Origin: Polytrichum commune
Taxonomy: Eukaryota; Streptophyta; Polytrichopsida; Polytrichales; Polytrichaceae
Assembly: GCA_950295325.1 (NCBI GenBank)
Contig: OX485804.1
Location: forward strand, 68,734,033 to 68,798,032
DNA: 64,000 nucleotides
Direction of reading: 5' to 3'
Both the position numbers and the translations under genes were made by a program. Below the pieces are notes generated by a model. It ran no database searches, was not told the origin of the DNA, and saw nothing but the letters and a program-made list of their open reading frames with translations. Below are positions 12,939-25,290 of this stretch, piece after piece. How positions within the stretch are numbered: position 1 is the first letter of the stretch; each line of letters starts with the position of its first letter.

Positions 12939-13560
12939 TTATGTTTTGGGCAATACTCTTTGAGCACTTCTGGTTCTCAAGAGTTGTGTTCAAGTCCAAC
13001 CACTTGACGAGGTAGAATGTTTTAGGGCAGGAATGTTGACCTCTAACCTCATGTGATTAAACACATTCCACTTCATAAGATATATCATCATGTTTTAGGA
13101 TTGGTGGTGGCAGATGATGCCATTTGTTGTATAAGGTTTCACAAGTGATACGTGAAAAACGTTATGGCATATCAACATATTTGGCAACTCCAATCTGTAT
13201 TCTACAACGCCAACCTTAGCCCTCATTCTAACTGGAGCAATCCATCTAGGAAGTAATTTCCTTGCTCTCAGGGTCTTCAACCAAATACTAATTGTACTCA
13301 AATAGGACTTTTGTTCCCACATCATAAGAGATTTCACGTCTCTTACTATCTATATAGGACTTTTGCCTTTGTAAATGTTTCTTGGCCTCATTGACCACAT
13401 CTTGCATGTGCAAAGTAAAGTCCTTTGCAGCAAGCATTGTGAGACTCGCTGATCCCACTTTTTACTGGTGTCAAGGGATGCTGATTGGAATTCGACATGA
13501 AGGATGTATTCTTCATTGTTTCTTGATATGAATCATTGTATGAAAATACCTTCAAATTGT
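12925..13560 (-). pseudogene. Ty3/gypsy chromovirus relic: integrase C-terminus and chromodomain
   Basis: On the minus strand the order is as follows. First comes an integrase core end (SYQETMKNT then HPLTPV, about 13560-13470). Next is the basic helix region (MQDVVNEAKKHLQRQKSYID, about 13420-13350). Then comes the GPY/F-like module (RKLLPRWIAP) and the conserved NVFHVSLVKPY (about 13180-13130). The start of a chromodomain follows (FYLVKW near 13010). This is the standard 3' end of chromovirus pol. Frame changes and stops separate the pieces and no LTRs were seen, so it is a dead fragment. It lies antisense to, and directly after, the eroded gene. Confidence 0.82.
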
Positions 13561-14031
13561 TCATCAGAATAGATGACATTGTGTCAAATTTAACTCAAAG
13601 CGTTTAGTTTAAGTGGTACAATGTTATAATACCAAGAATAAGATTTCTTTGATAAATATTTATCCCTATCATTCTACCTCTTTAGGGCATGATCACATGT
13701 TGTACACCAAATGCTAACACAAAGGGGTGCTCAATTGGGTAACATCATTTTAGAGGGGAGTAGTCTCATTATATGTCCCACTCGTTCACTCTATATGAGC
13801 TTCTTAAATTATAGGTCCCATTATCAAAACTAATATCTTACAATACATGGGGCTTTGCATAGAGATATTGTAGTTGAAGCTAAGATTCTTTTAGGTCAAA
13901 TGATGTAAGGTATTGATAGTTGATTCTCTTATAAGGTAGCATGTCTTGACACCATCAGGGTGCCCTCTTTCCGTGCTCTAGGGGAAAAGTTCCAATAATA
14001 AGGTTCTAGGGTTCCCAAAGTTCGCAATGTA

Positions 14032-14503
14032 CACTCTAAACTCTGTATTATCACACCTTTGGCAACCAAAGTGCACATGATATTACAGAGTTTTGTAGTG
14101 TTAACATGGATGCGTGATACTATAGAATTAGTGTAGCATGTGGCATTATGGAATAACACAAAGGAGATGTGAGGACAATTTGGATTCCTTCTCCTGTCTC
14201 TTATGCAAGTGTGGTCCGCTCCACTTGGCCTTCCCGGGCGATGTGTCGGACGCATGCACCAACATTCAAGTGGCAGAAGAAGAAGAAGAAGAAGAAGACA
14301 CTCCACATGTTGACACATGACGCAATGCAAGGGTGTGGGTTGACTTCTTTGGTGGTTTGCATTAATGATAAATTTCGTGATATAAGGGAGAGAAATATGA
14401 CAATTAGGAGTAAGATTTGAACTACGAACATCCGTTCCCTAGGTTTTCGGGATACTAGAGAGTGTGTGACATTATGGAAGTTGATATTACGGAGTTTAGG
14501 GTG
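14032..14503. mobile_element. TA-inserting MITE, 472 bp (CACYCTAAACTC ends)
   Basis: The ends CACTCTAAACTCTGTA and, inverted, CACCCTAAACTCCGTA form imperfect ~20-bp terminal repeats. The flanks are TA at 14030-14031 and TA at 14504-14505. The uninterrupted site is present in copy 2 at about 14880-14886 (GCAATGTAGTAAAG), which fixes the boundaries and the 2-bp duplication. No transposase. Confidence 0.78.
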
Positions 14504-14928
14504 TAGTAAAGTAATGAGGGAGGGGAGGTATTGGAATTAGGTGGAGCCCATCTCCATGAAGGAAATTTAGAAGCACTTACATGAAAGAGGCAAGTACCAA
14601 AAATAAAGAACAAAATCTCGCTACGTATGACAAGGTACGCATGGCTTCAAGGACAAGAAAACTCCTTCCTATTCTTTGCTCTGAATGGTTGACCCAAGAT
14701 ACTTGGTGAGGATATTTAATGCTAAGTTAGTGTGTAATTAGCTCATTAGGTGTTGGTTCCAAGACACATGATGAGCGTGTAAAGATAAAGTACGATGTCT
14801 TGACACCATCAGGGTGCCCTCTTTCTAAGCTCTAGGGGAAAATTTCCAAAAATAAGGTTCTAGGGTTCCCAAAGTTCGCAATGTAGTAAAGTAATGAGGG
14901 AGGGGAGGTGTTGAAATTTGGTGGAGCC

Positions 14929-15958
14929 CAATCTCCGGGGAGAACCGGTATTTAGTGTAATCATGGTGGCCGGTTGGTTTTGTGAAAAGTCCGGTTGAAT
15001 CGGGAAAGCGGAGGATGTGAAACCCGTGCTTTTAAATAAATAAATAAAACCATATTTTAACCAGCAACCATTTTGAGGAGGAGGATTTTTACCCGGATGA
15101 ATTGTAAAATAGGCGGAATTCATCTGGTTTGATTCATCTAGGGCCGGATATCATATGGTTCTAGGGTTTGGGTTATGTGTTCATTGTAGGCTTGTAGCGA
15201 TTTGGTGAATGGTGGACAAGCGAAGCTTTTGCTTCATTATTGCATTTCATTGTTGATGGCTAGCGTTTAGAATGTATTATGAGTGTGTTTATGGAAGATC
15301 TTCGTGGTCATCTTGATAACGTACTAATGGAAGCCATAGCTTTATGGAGGAACTCTACAAAGTTTAGATGGTTGTTTTCACATCCACAGAGATACCTTTC
15401 AGGGCGTTTTCCTCTTGAAGGTGAAGATGATACTGCTGATTTTGACTCTAACAATTGATGAATTTCATTTTTGTATATAGTATGGTATGTTAGGTTACTC
15501 TTTTATCATATTGTGGCCTCAAATCTAATATGAGGTTTTAAGACTTAGGTATGATAGAAGAGTAAATCCATGGCCATCAACCGGTTGATAGGTTAATTTA
15601 GGTTCAAATCCTGCTATGGATAAATTGTTGATCATTGTTGTTGGATGTTGATATCAGTACATATTATTATTGTTGTGTGTTGATATGTTCTTTGGATGTT
15701 GTTGTTGAATGGTGTATGTTGTTTGTAGATATAATTTTGCTACATTGGAAAACCGGCTTACTTATCAACGCCCAAGTTTTTGGCAAGTTGTCATTACAAT
15801 GAAGAGGAAATTATCCAGCACTTGAAAAAAAATATAGGATATTGGCCGGTCCAAATTAATGGCAACAAGTATGCAACCGGTCAAATCCTGAAAAAACCGG
15901 TAGAAGTTGTGAAGGGGCGGATGTTAGCTGGTTGAGCTCAAAAATCTCCCGAACCCTG
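14929..15958 (+). mobile_element. non-autonomous hAT-like element, 1030 bp
   Basis: The flanks GTGGAGCC at 14921-14928 and 15959-15966 form an 8-bp target duplication. The uninterrupted site is in copy 1 near 14545. The ends start CA and share an imperfect CGGG(G)AGA block. ACCGGT/CCGGTT words cluster near both ends, as hAT subterminal repeats do. An open plus-strand stretch at about 15295-15460 (containing LFSHPQRYLSGRFPLEGEDD) looks coding but is not a hAT domain I can name. Confidence 0.65.
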
Positions 15959-16045
15959 GTGGAGCCCATCTCCATGAAGGAAATTTAGAGGCACTTAATT
16001 ACGTGCAAGATTCAAGAACTGAAAATAAAGAACAAAATCTCGCTA

Positions 16046-17120
16046 AGGTAGAAATACCATAACCCGTGAAAATAAGGTGATTTGCATTGAAGATATGGTC
16101 TGACAATCATGAGATAATTTTCCAAGATAGACGAGAAGGATTCATGAAGAATGCAAGTTGTTTTATATTTTTCTGTCTTGTACAAAAAATGCTACAAATT
16201 TTCAAAGTGAAAAGTTGTCAAACCCCTACTCGTTCACTAGATTCTTCCTACACCGAACACGGTAATCCGCATTTCCATACATAACATCGCCTAAATCGGT
16301 TACCTCATGAGTACATTAACACTTGACTCCCATTGGCTACACTAAGGGCCAAGTTCCATGTGCCGGTCCGGTCCGTTTTTTTCAAAAATAAATGGGTGGG
16401 CCGGTGAAAAGAGGGTGGTGCCATGTGCCCATCCTTCTCACCCAAGGACCGGTACCCCCCATGGATGGGTGTCCCACGTTTTGTGTTGTGGAAGAACGGG
16501 TGCCAAAGGACCGGCGGTCCTAACGGTAACGTGAAGGACATGTGCCGGTTAGAGAGCTATGGTGACCGGATCGGCCGGTCACCTAGGGTATAATTATAAT
16601 TATAATTATTATTTGTATTATTATTATTATTTAAAATATTATTTTGGTATCATTTAGGTGTTACAGTTAAATTCCCTTAAAATAAACACATAATTATTTC
16701 ATTTTATGTAGTAGTTATATTGATAATTAAATTATCAATTAGGGGTATGGAAATTGATGTGCAAATCAAATATGAAAAGTTCAATGAGGATGACCTCCAT
16801 TGCCGGTCACCTTCATAAAGTGTCATGTCTTACGTATCACCAAATTTAGTTAGAAAGTAGGAAATCCCAATAAACCGGCACCCCACATAGCAGTACCCTT
16901 CCAAAAAAACGGGTGACATCACCCATTTTTTGGATGATGTCACCCGTTTCTCACCCATCCAAAAGAACGGACCGGACCAGTACATGGAACTTGGCCCTAA
17001 GTGTGCACACATTGAAGTTGCTGCCGAGCCATGATCCATTTTAGAAATGACACTTCACCATTATGACGGCGATCTAGTGCACGGCTAGAGGGTGGTTAAC
17101 CGCTTATGGTATTTCTACCT
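16046..17120. mobile_element. TA-inserting element with AGGTAG ends, split by a Harbinger-like element
   Basis: Terminal inverted repeats AGGTAGAAATACCATAA (17 bp, perfect) lie at 16046-16062 and 17104-17120 with TA on both outer sides. Copy 1 shows the uninterrupted site (CTCGCTACGTATGAC, near 14615). Removing the nested 652-bp element and its TAA leaves a 420-bp core. Its ends resemble those of the element at 52745-53130. Confidence 0.78.
16346..16997. mobile_element. PIF/Harbinger-like MITE nested in the previous element
   Basis: The ends GGGCCAAGTTCCATGT and their inverted copy extend imperfectly through a CGGTCCGGTCCGTT block. The flanks are TAA at 16343-16345 and TAA at 16998-17000. 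A 3-bp TWA target duplication with GG(G)-starting terminal repeats is the Harbinger/Tourist signature. 652 bp, no transposase. Confidence 0.82.
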
Positions 17121-17706
17121 TATATATGACAAGGTACGCATGGTTTCAAGGACAAAAACTCCTTATATATTCTTTGCTATGAATGGTTGGCCCATGACGC
17201 TTGGTGAGGACATTTAATGCTCGGTGGGTAATTAGCTCATTAGCTGTTGATTCCGAGACACATCATGAGCATGTAAAGGTAAAGTACAAGGCAATAGATA
17301 GACAAGATTTGATTCTATGACATGAGTTGATCAAGAGCTATTATAGCACACTCTATCATTAAACTTTGAAAATTCATGACTAATTCAAAAATGATAAATT
17401 TAAATTTAAAAAATTAGGACATCTTTTTGTATGGGTCTTCTACATGGGAAAAAGTACATGCCGAAGGCCAATGTACATAAATAGAAAACAATGCTGAAGA
17501 TGTAGAAAACAAAACTAGGGCACCATGCCTTAGAGGAGTTTAAAGCTAGGTCGCAATATCCGAGCTATTTTGGCCCCGGAGGGCTTTCCTGTGCCAACAG
17601 AATATTGGTTAGGCATGACGCATGAATCCAACTTGCAAGCTAAACCCAACACTTATCTGTTCCAAGGCATTGTATGGAGAACCAACGAACATGCTCTTAA
17701 CATGAC

Positions 17707-17910
17707 ACGTTTGGTCGCGCAAGAAAGTGTCATATTTTCCGTATTTTGTATTTTTGACAATATGACATTGTGGCATCAAATGTTGTGATATTGAGGTTTT
17801 CCAAGAAAATGTCCTATTTCAAAGTTAAAATTTCATTTTGTATATAGTAAGTAGGAAAGGACATTTCTATTGAAGACATGTGCTCACAATGTCACATAAT
17901 ATGGAGTTTA
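17707..17910 (+). repeat. dispersed repeat, copy 1
   Basis: Similar to 34342-34800. The shared strings are TTTGGTCGCG, AAGAAAGT and TGCTCACAATGT. This copy lacks the MITE present in the other. Confidence 0.5.
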
Positions 17911-18036
17911 AAAAAAATAGTCCCATGATGATGTTTTCACCATATCACACACTAAAAAATTACAAATTTGTTGTCTTATGATGATGATTGTTGATGTTGG
18001 AAATTGACATCTTGTTTAATTTATCCATAATGTTAA

Positions 18037-18260
18037 TCACATCTGCAACTGAAACTTTGAAGAATTGTCCATTACAAACCTTGATAGTAATTGGGCATAT
18101 TCAAGGGCTTGAGAAAGCTTGATTATTGAGATTGGTTGATCATCCACTTCATTCCCCTTCATTGGCTCTTCATTCAAATCTAAATGTAAATGGACCTCTC
18201 TACCCAATGCCAAATCCACCAAATTAGCAATGCCTTCAACACAACCCTCCTATCACACCA
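18037..18260 (-). pseudogene. short decayed ORF, possibly pogo/Tigger transposase tail
   Basis: About 70 codons are open on the minus strand (18037-18246, bounded upstream by a TAG). They have an acidic middle followed by ISIIKLSQALEYAQLLSRFV. A C-terminal acidic stretch followed by such a helix is seen in Tigger/CENP-B-like transposases. The resemblance is weak and no catalytic motif is present. It may also be an unrelated exon fragment. Confidence 0.25.
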
Positions 18261-18499
18261 TTCAAGATCAAACCTAGGCTACAAGATTGATCTCAACAAC
18301 TCCAATCCATCAATCAATCACAAGACTTGAGAGATTAATACCCAATCATTTGAATCATCAACAATTATCACTCCCCTATCCCAACTCCGAATCTAAACCT
18401 AGTTTGCTAAAAGAGGAATCCTACCAAAAACCCCTAACCTTTCTTGATTTTCTTCGAATACTAAACACTGCCTCACCACCAAAAAGTCTAAGTTGAAAT

Positions 18500-20820
18500 T
18501 GCCCTAACCAAAGATGTTATCAAGATTCAAGCACCTAGTGCTAGACTTCTCCAAAACACGTGAATGGATTCCTCTAACCCCACCAAGAGGCTTCCTAATT
18601 AACAAAACCTCTACCCTTCAAACACCTTCACCGACTCTCACCTACCAATTATTATAAGTAAGTCACCTCCACCCAACCTCCACCCAACTTTCAATCAAAA
18701 CTCATGCAGAAATTTATAACGCCAAGTAAGCTTACTTGAATCTTCTTCAATTATACTTCAATCTCTACCCCATCTCAAAATTCAAAAGTGCAACGTTTGT
18801 TCTGTAACCAAAGTTTAAAACAAATAAGTTAAGTTAAGTTAACCCACCGATGATCACGATTCATCTTCTTCTTCCGATTCATTATGTACTTGGAGCGACC
18901 CTCTGATGCCAAGGCCTAGCCTTAGTGTGGGCCCCAACACTTATGCACATTGGTTACCTCTATTATATGATAAGTTGGGCCTAGAAAATGTCGCATTACA
19001 AGTGTTGTAGTAGTTACTTGGAGCATAACATTATTCAACGATCACTACATGTTGGGTGGGGCCATGAATAAGTCAAAATAGTATTCCGAATTATACCCTG
19101 ATTATTCTCTCTTACCAAGATATTCAACTTGATAAACTCAGATGAAGCACTCTCACTAATATTATTAGAATGAAACGGTTGATAACAACTAAATAATGCT
19201 ATGACAACCTCGACATTTTCTGATTTTGTTTTTCTATATTTTAGATAGGTTTTTGAATTGGGTCCAATCTAAGAAAGCAACACATGGAAGGAAAAATAAA
19301 TGTTAGTATTAGGTCAATTGATATTGCACGATGGGTTTTAGGTAGGTTTTGTGAGCAGTTTCTAGGTCATACATTGTCTCATGTAACTTTATATAGGTTA
19401 GGGTAGAATTATCATATTAAACTTAAAGGTCACTTAGTGCAGTGCATGCAATTGCACAATCTTTCCCATACAACCAACCATCATCTAGTATTAATGATTC
19501 ACTGTACCATGGATGTCAATGTAGGGAGTTTTAACTCATCAATTGTCTTTGAAGTACCAATAACGTCATATAATCAGGCCAAGGTCACCCCGATATGAAC
19601 CATTATCCTTCCTTAATCAAATGATGATTTAGTGATTAATTATGAAGTATTATAAGAACAAACCTATGGGTTTATAGGTTAATTGATTTATCTTGGATGA
19701 AATGAATTTGTCCAGCCATCGTCCTTACATGGACCGACTGAAGGACTACCACCTATAAGTTTCCAAAACTATTGTCAACACTAGGTTAGATAAATGCCAA
19801 GTCAATTGTTTGTTCCTTGATTTTAGTTAGTTTTAATTTTAATTTACACGTAGTCCATGATTATTAAATATAATTTAGTTGTGAGAATAGTCCAAACCAT
19901 GATCTTTAGCAAATAGTTTCCTCATGAATTTAAGTTCATTCATTACCCTAAAGTTTATTTATAATTTGATTCAATAATTTAATATCCTCGGCGTTAATTT
20001 AGATTTCTTTAGATCCCTACGTAACTTCAATGACTATTTGAATTACTAAGCAAGTTCAAATTCTACCTTTGATTTCTTCATTAATCTATAATTTCAAAGT
20101 GGCTATTGTCATCCCTCACTTGGAGGTTGTCTCCTTGAAAATTGAATAGTATGCTTGCCCTCCACTACTCCATGTCAACATTGGAACTTTTTATGTACTT
20201 AGTGTAGCTTTGCAACTGCTACAAATGCCTTGCCTCGTCATTGGCCAAGGGTCAGGCCATGTAATGTGTTAACAATCGTTTTATCGTCCAAGGGATAATT
20301 GCCTTGTTGCAAATCATGGTTTCAGTCCTCAACCGAATCTCTTAGAGAATGGCCCTTCTTAGGCTCATAGCTAGTTGTGATTAAATACTAATAAATTCCT
20401 TTCTTATCTAGTGTATAATTTCTCCTCTCACAACCATGACCGTAGGGTTCAATTGTATTTTCTTTGCTTACTTCATGTGAGCATTTTCTTCTTTAGGATT
20501 AATCAATTGACCCTACTTTGTCATGGTTGTAGCATAAAACTTTACACTCATGCTTATCGGTCTTAACTCTTTTTGAATGAGTGTGAGCCCAAATTGGTGT
20601 GCCCACATGTGTATTAGGACTAGGGGTCATTAAAACGTAGGACCTGAATTTTAAATTGATTCTACAAAAACATAAAGAGAGTGTAAGTTCTAGTTTTGAT
20701 TGGGGTTAAGTTAATTGTAGGTAATGGTGTTAATGTGAAGAGTGATGAAGAGTTGTTCAAAGAATGTAGAGTAGGGGAGTGTGAGTAGTTAGAGCAACGA
20801 TTAAAGGCTTAAAGACCTTA
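18500..20820. other. no gene recognised
   Basis: AT-rich, stop-dense. A few TTA/AAGTTAAG runs only. Confidence 0.5.
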
Positions 20821-20908
20821 GGCTTTGGGTACGGGGAGGTTATTGACTTACTTAGGCAAAGAGGGTGTTCATTTTAGGCTTCAAGTGGTGTTATTAAGGG
20901 GGAAACCG

Positions 20909-21310
20909 TTACCAACGGATGAGGGTGCGGGTCTTCCGGATCAGGGGAAAGATCCTGTTGAGTTCGGTGGCCATCTCTCTCTGGCTCTCTCTCTCAACTT
21001 CGAACAGGAGGTCTTCGATGGCGGCTGGGCGTAGCCCTCCCGAATTTTTCCACGGAAGCATGTGCCGGGAGCAGAGTCGGAGAGCGACCAAATGAGGGCG
21101 TGAAAAGCATTGGTGAGAATGGAATCCCAGCCTGGAATGGCAGGAAGGGACTGAAATTGCGGCCATGGCAGCTAGGTTAGCTGGATTTTGAGTTTTGCTA
21201 GGAATTTCTATGGCGGAGCAACAACCAACAACTAGATTATCGAACCTACGGAGCAGCCCAACATTGAGGAGATTTAACTGGGCTGGGAAGGATGGGCTCT
21301 GAGGTCGCAT
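20909..21310 (-). CDS. ORF with organelle-targeting-like N-terminus, unknown
   Basis: A 133-codon ORF on the minus strand. Inside it, ATG 21166 has a strong plant/animal initiation context (GCTGCCATGGCC). It opens an 85-residue product that is rich in Ser, Arg and His and free of acidic residues for about 50 residues, then becomes acidic/helical (AAIEDLLFEVERESQREMA). This resembles a transit peptide plus the start of a mature protein, that is, a first exon. A possible donor (TTG|GTAACG) lies at the stop. No following exon was found in the AT-rich sequence below 20,880. The local GC content is higher than in neighbours. It could be a truncated gene, or chance openness in GC-rich DNA. Confidence 0.28.
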   Translation of the reverse strand: MRPQSPSFPAQLNLLNVGLLRRFDNLVVGCCSAIEIPSKTQNPANLAAMAAISVPSCHSRLGFHSHQCFSRPHLVALRLCSRHMLPWKNSGGLRPAAIEDLLFEVERESQREMATELNRIFPLIRKTRTLIRW

Positions 21311-21439
21311 TGTGACAATTCGAAGCGCCCCTGTGGTGGCGCAACAGAAGAACAGAGTATGCTCGGAGAGGAGGAGACAACCGACCAAAGCGGAGGAAAT
21401 CAAGAAATGAAGTTCTAGGTATAAAGCATACACCCGAGA

Positions 21440-23430
21440 AGAGCGAAAATCAGCTCATCGAATGTTGGACAAAGGCAAGGTAGGGGCCGTGAACTAGATC
21501 GAATACTTCATTCTGGCATTAGCCAGCTGCTGGATTCCTCACCCCAAGTTCGTGGAACGCATCAGGTGCCCCAACATAGGGTGGCTGCCGAATTCATAAG
21601 GGCTACTCACGACTGACAGGAGGCTGAGGCCCGGGATGCACTCAAAAATCTCCTGCCACACAATGCAGACAGCTGAAAGCTGAATTGGTAGGCAGTAGCC
21701 GGTTGGAGCTGAATTTGGGGAAACAGGGGGTCGAGGGGCTCCCAAGGTCTGGGTAAGCTGAGGATCCTGAAGTGGCCATCAGATGCGAGAGTGGCAGCCA
21801 AGGCGATCTCGAACAGCAAGGGACAGGGGCATTTCCAGGAATGTTGTTATGAGGCAGGTAGCAACTGTTTCAACCTCCGAAGAGGGACTGCGGAGTTTTA
21901 ACTCCGACAGGGGGTTGCGGAAGGTGTACTCTTCCTGGGAGGGGACCAACAATTAGTAAGGGGATTAAGGATTGGTGAGTTGTAAGAGTTGGGTTGGATA
22001 TTAGTGTGGGGTGGCTTAGGTGATGAATTAGAAGCTAAACAGATGTGTTGTATGTGATAAATAAATATGTTTTAAAAGAGAATTACAAGTGCACAGGGTA
22101 TTTTTAAATACCTCATCGCCTTGGGTTCTTGAAATAAAAGTTGTGTGTTTTACTTCCACTGTATGGGGAACGGGGAAACTTGATTGTAAGGGCCAAGGGA
22201 GGCCATACTATCGCATGTGAGCCATAGGCTCTCCCCCCGGACTACGACGCTTAAGGGGTGAGAGTTTAGGCCTCACAATGAGCATCTATTGTCCAAACAT
22301 TAATGTCCCTCTCTTCTGTTGATTATTTTTACTTCTCTACATACAATGAATGCTCACTCAACAATACATACAACTTAAGGATTCCCTCTTTGGTTTTCCT
22401 CTTATTTGATTATAATCTTAAACAATTTAACCACCTTCCTTATGGGAGCCAAGCAAATGAGCAGTCACTCAAACAAGGATGAATTGCCCTAAACAATTCA
22501 TAATTACCAAAAGATAGATTATCATCTACAATTCTTCACATAGAAACTAGTGGCATTGAACCAAAGACTTTGCACCCTATAACTTTACTTTACACTATAG
22601 CACTTACAAAATATTCAATATAATTTAACCATTAACATCCTGGAACCCAATTAGTGGATTACGCACCCATATAGGACAACCTATGACAAAATTGTAGAGT
22701 CAAGAAGACAATCTCATCAATATCAAGGGCTTCCCACCCAAAGATTTCAATCAAACTCTGGCAATAATAATAAAATCAATATAAATAATCTCTTCTTTGC
22801 TCCTCAAGAGACAAACATACAACCAACCAATCACACAAGACTGATTGCTAGGTTCAAATGCGATTCCAAAGACTTTGACCTATCATCCAAAGGTTTCATA
22901 TCGTGGAATTCATTGAGAAAATGGTACTTGAACAACTTTGTATCAATAAAAACTAATCACTGTCTTCTTGAGAGGGATTTTTCAATTCACATAACTTCTT
23001 GAGTGTACCTGAAATACTTCTAACTATGGCCTACCAAGACATATGGAGGGAGAATGCAAGGTGTTTTAGGTTTGAGAGCCATATTTATTCATAGCCAAAA
23101 ATTTACATGACATGGACCCTTATTTTACTACTTGGCGCCCCTGCCAACCTTCATTCTCTTGATCAAGCACTATGCCTCCTCCTCTTTGTCTTCATCATTT
23201 TTCTTTGATCATTTTGGCTCCTCTACATTGCTTGCATATTGGCCTCCTTGGTGTCTACTGGCAATGGCCCTCTACAAATCCTTATTTTGAGCAACTCTCT
23301 GTGAGTTGTTCTTTCTTTGCCATTTCAAAAACCTCTCAACTGGTCTTGCCTTTGTGAAAGGAAATTTGTTGATCAAGGTCATATGCACACCTTTAATGAA
23401 ATGGGAGATGGCCATTGCCTTGACCTATTG
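21440..23430. other. no gene recognised
   Basis: GC-richer to about 21,960. It includes a minus-strand open stretch of about 70 codons, 21607-21819, ending near a GTGAGT donor, not recognised. AT-rich and blank after that. Confidence 0.35.
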
Positions 23431-23439
23431 CACCCATTT

Positions 23440-25290
23440 TGAAGGATGACAATATAACCTCAACAACATAAACATTTATTGTTGAAACTCACCATGGCAA
23501 TTAACATTAATAGCAAAATTCCATCTAGGCACCAATCAACCAACGTTGCGCAAAATACGGTAGCTCAAAAGTAAACTGGAACTTTGTATGTGCAATATTC
23601 CTCAAAAAACTTTTCATACGCCTCATGACATTGTGTTGGGGTGTTGAATTTGGGTGCACTTTGGATTTGGGGACAAGTTTGCTTCACTTAGGCTATTGTC
23701 GCATGAGATGCCCATTTATGTTTCTTCACATATGAGCAAAATTGAAGATGGACCTATACAACTAGTGTGGTAGCTCGAATGACCATGGTCCGATGATCTG
23801 TTTGTAAATGAGGTTGTAGTCCTTGAAAATCCATAGTTTTTTAGAATCCAAGCTATAATAGGCCAAGTGGATACACGTTGCTCAAGTTCATTATCATACA
23901 AATTCTAATAATGGCCCAAGTATCGTTGATTGGCTACTGATCCATCCACTGGTAACTCTATTAAATGTTGGTTGTGAGGAAAATAATCTACATGAGAATT
24001 CAAGAATGGAACTTGCCCATGGATTGAAAAGAGGGGGGACATGCAAAGTCTTTGACACGGGATAGACTATAGATCTTCTTTAAATTATAGCTAAGGTTGG
24101 TAGAGAGGTGGTCTTCATTTTTATACTAATGGCAATATATTCTCTAGATCCCAGTACTACATAAGTCAAGAAAAACTCTAATAATTTCAAGTGGTTCTGG
24201 ACCAAAATTTCAATGAACAAATTTTTCTATGCTAAATCCCAAACAAAATGCCCACATCATTTGAAATTGCTCATAGGTGAGTCAATCCTCCAAATCCAAC
24301 CCAACCATGGTCAAGAATAAATCAGAATGCAAAACATAAAGTTGATGAAGGTTAAGGTTGGGTAGAACCTTATTCTCTGATTCCTAGAGTTTTGCACAAA
24401 TTTCTAAAGACGAAAAACCAAGGGGGCAAGGACAATTTGGTAAGCTTGGCGGGGATTATTGACTCCGGTTCAAAATTGTTGGACTTCTTGACCATAAACA
24501 ATACAATCTTGTCATTTTTCTTCATATCTGCATGCAAACGCATATGATCGAGTTGTAGCTTCAAAGATGCATTCTGAATTGGCAATTGCTTATTATGATG
24601 ATGGTTGCAAAATTTATCTTGTAAGAGCTAATTAACTTGTTGTAGGTACTCTTCTCTTAATCTTGTTCCAACTTGTTCTTCTTCTCGGTCAATTGCATCT
24701 TAAACTCACCAATTTCTAAGTTGGAGGTTGTTCTCTATACATTGGCCTTGTGTGGTGTTGGTGACAATGATGAGATAGGAAGTGGTGGCGTCAATTGTTT
24801 TGTTACAATCAATTATGCTTGAAGATTCACGCACTGGCATAAATAATAGATTAAAATTTTACTGAGGAAAGATGTAACACAATAGGGTGATGTATTTTCA
24901 AGGTTTGTATCTCCTCATGTATTTTCTGTTGGACTATTAAGAACCCATTGACCTTGATACCTTCTCATGTACATATCGCGACCATAATATATTTATACTT
25001 CATATGATGTTCCTCTAATTGGAACAATAAATAAGAACTTACAAGCTCAAACCAACCCTTCTAGTGGTATCATGCTCCTTTCGAATGCCATCTTTTTTTC
25101 ATCCATGAACCAATTAATCCCACACTCAAAAATATCCTCCGCTTTTGTATGAGTAAAGTATGGAAGAGTATATAAAGTGAGTCCTCCCGATGATAACTTA
25201 AAAACTCGGGCAATTGGTAGAGTGGAGAAATCTGCTATTGCCTCACCTACCTTTGTTTTCTTGGTCTTCATCTGGTAGATATGCACAAAA
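23440..25290 (-). pseudogene. decayed minus-strand coding relic, family unknown
   Basis: Reading from 25286 down to about 23,440 on the minus strand, protein-like stretches follow one another with stops and frame changes. 25286-25050 is open (ADFSTLPIARVFKLSSGG, FTHTKAEDIFECGINWF). Around 24,700-24,370 there is a Lys/Glu-rich coiled-coil-like part (FKMQLTEKKNKLEQD, LREEYLQQVN, LKLQLDHMRLHADMKKND). 23,900-23,720 is open (LEQRVSTWPIIAWILKNYG). 23,690-23,560 is open (CHEAYEKFFEEYCTYKVPVYF). The order and persistence of one strand suggest one old gene, perhaps a retroelement gag-like or plant mobile-domain ORF. I see no diagnostic motif and do not name it. Confidence 0.4.

Larger units (their letters stand above)
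13941..17287 (+). repeat. tandem duplication of a ~380-bp unit, later interrupted by four elements
   Basis: Copy 1 (13941-14793) and copy 2 (14795-17287) both begin TGTCTTGACACCATCAGGGT and end AAAGTAC. Subtracting the insertions listed below, each with its target duplication, leaves about 379 bp in copy 1 and 378 bp in copy 2. Each insertion point is seen uninterrupted in the other copy. The unit itself is unclassified and not coding. Confidence 0.75.

Noticed and set aside
14201..14431. ORFs over the GAAGAAGAAG/CTTCTT run near 14,280
   Set aside because: They lie inside a defined 472-bp MITE and arise from a trinucleotide run.
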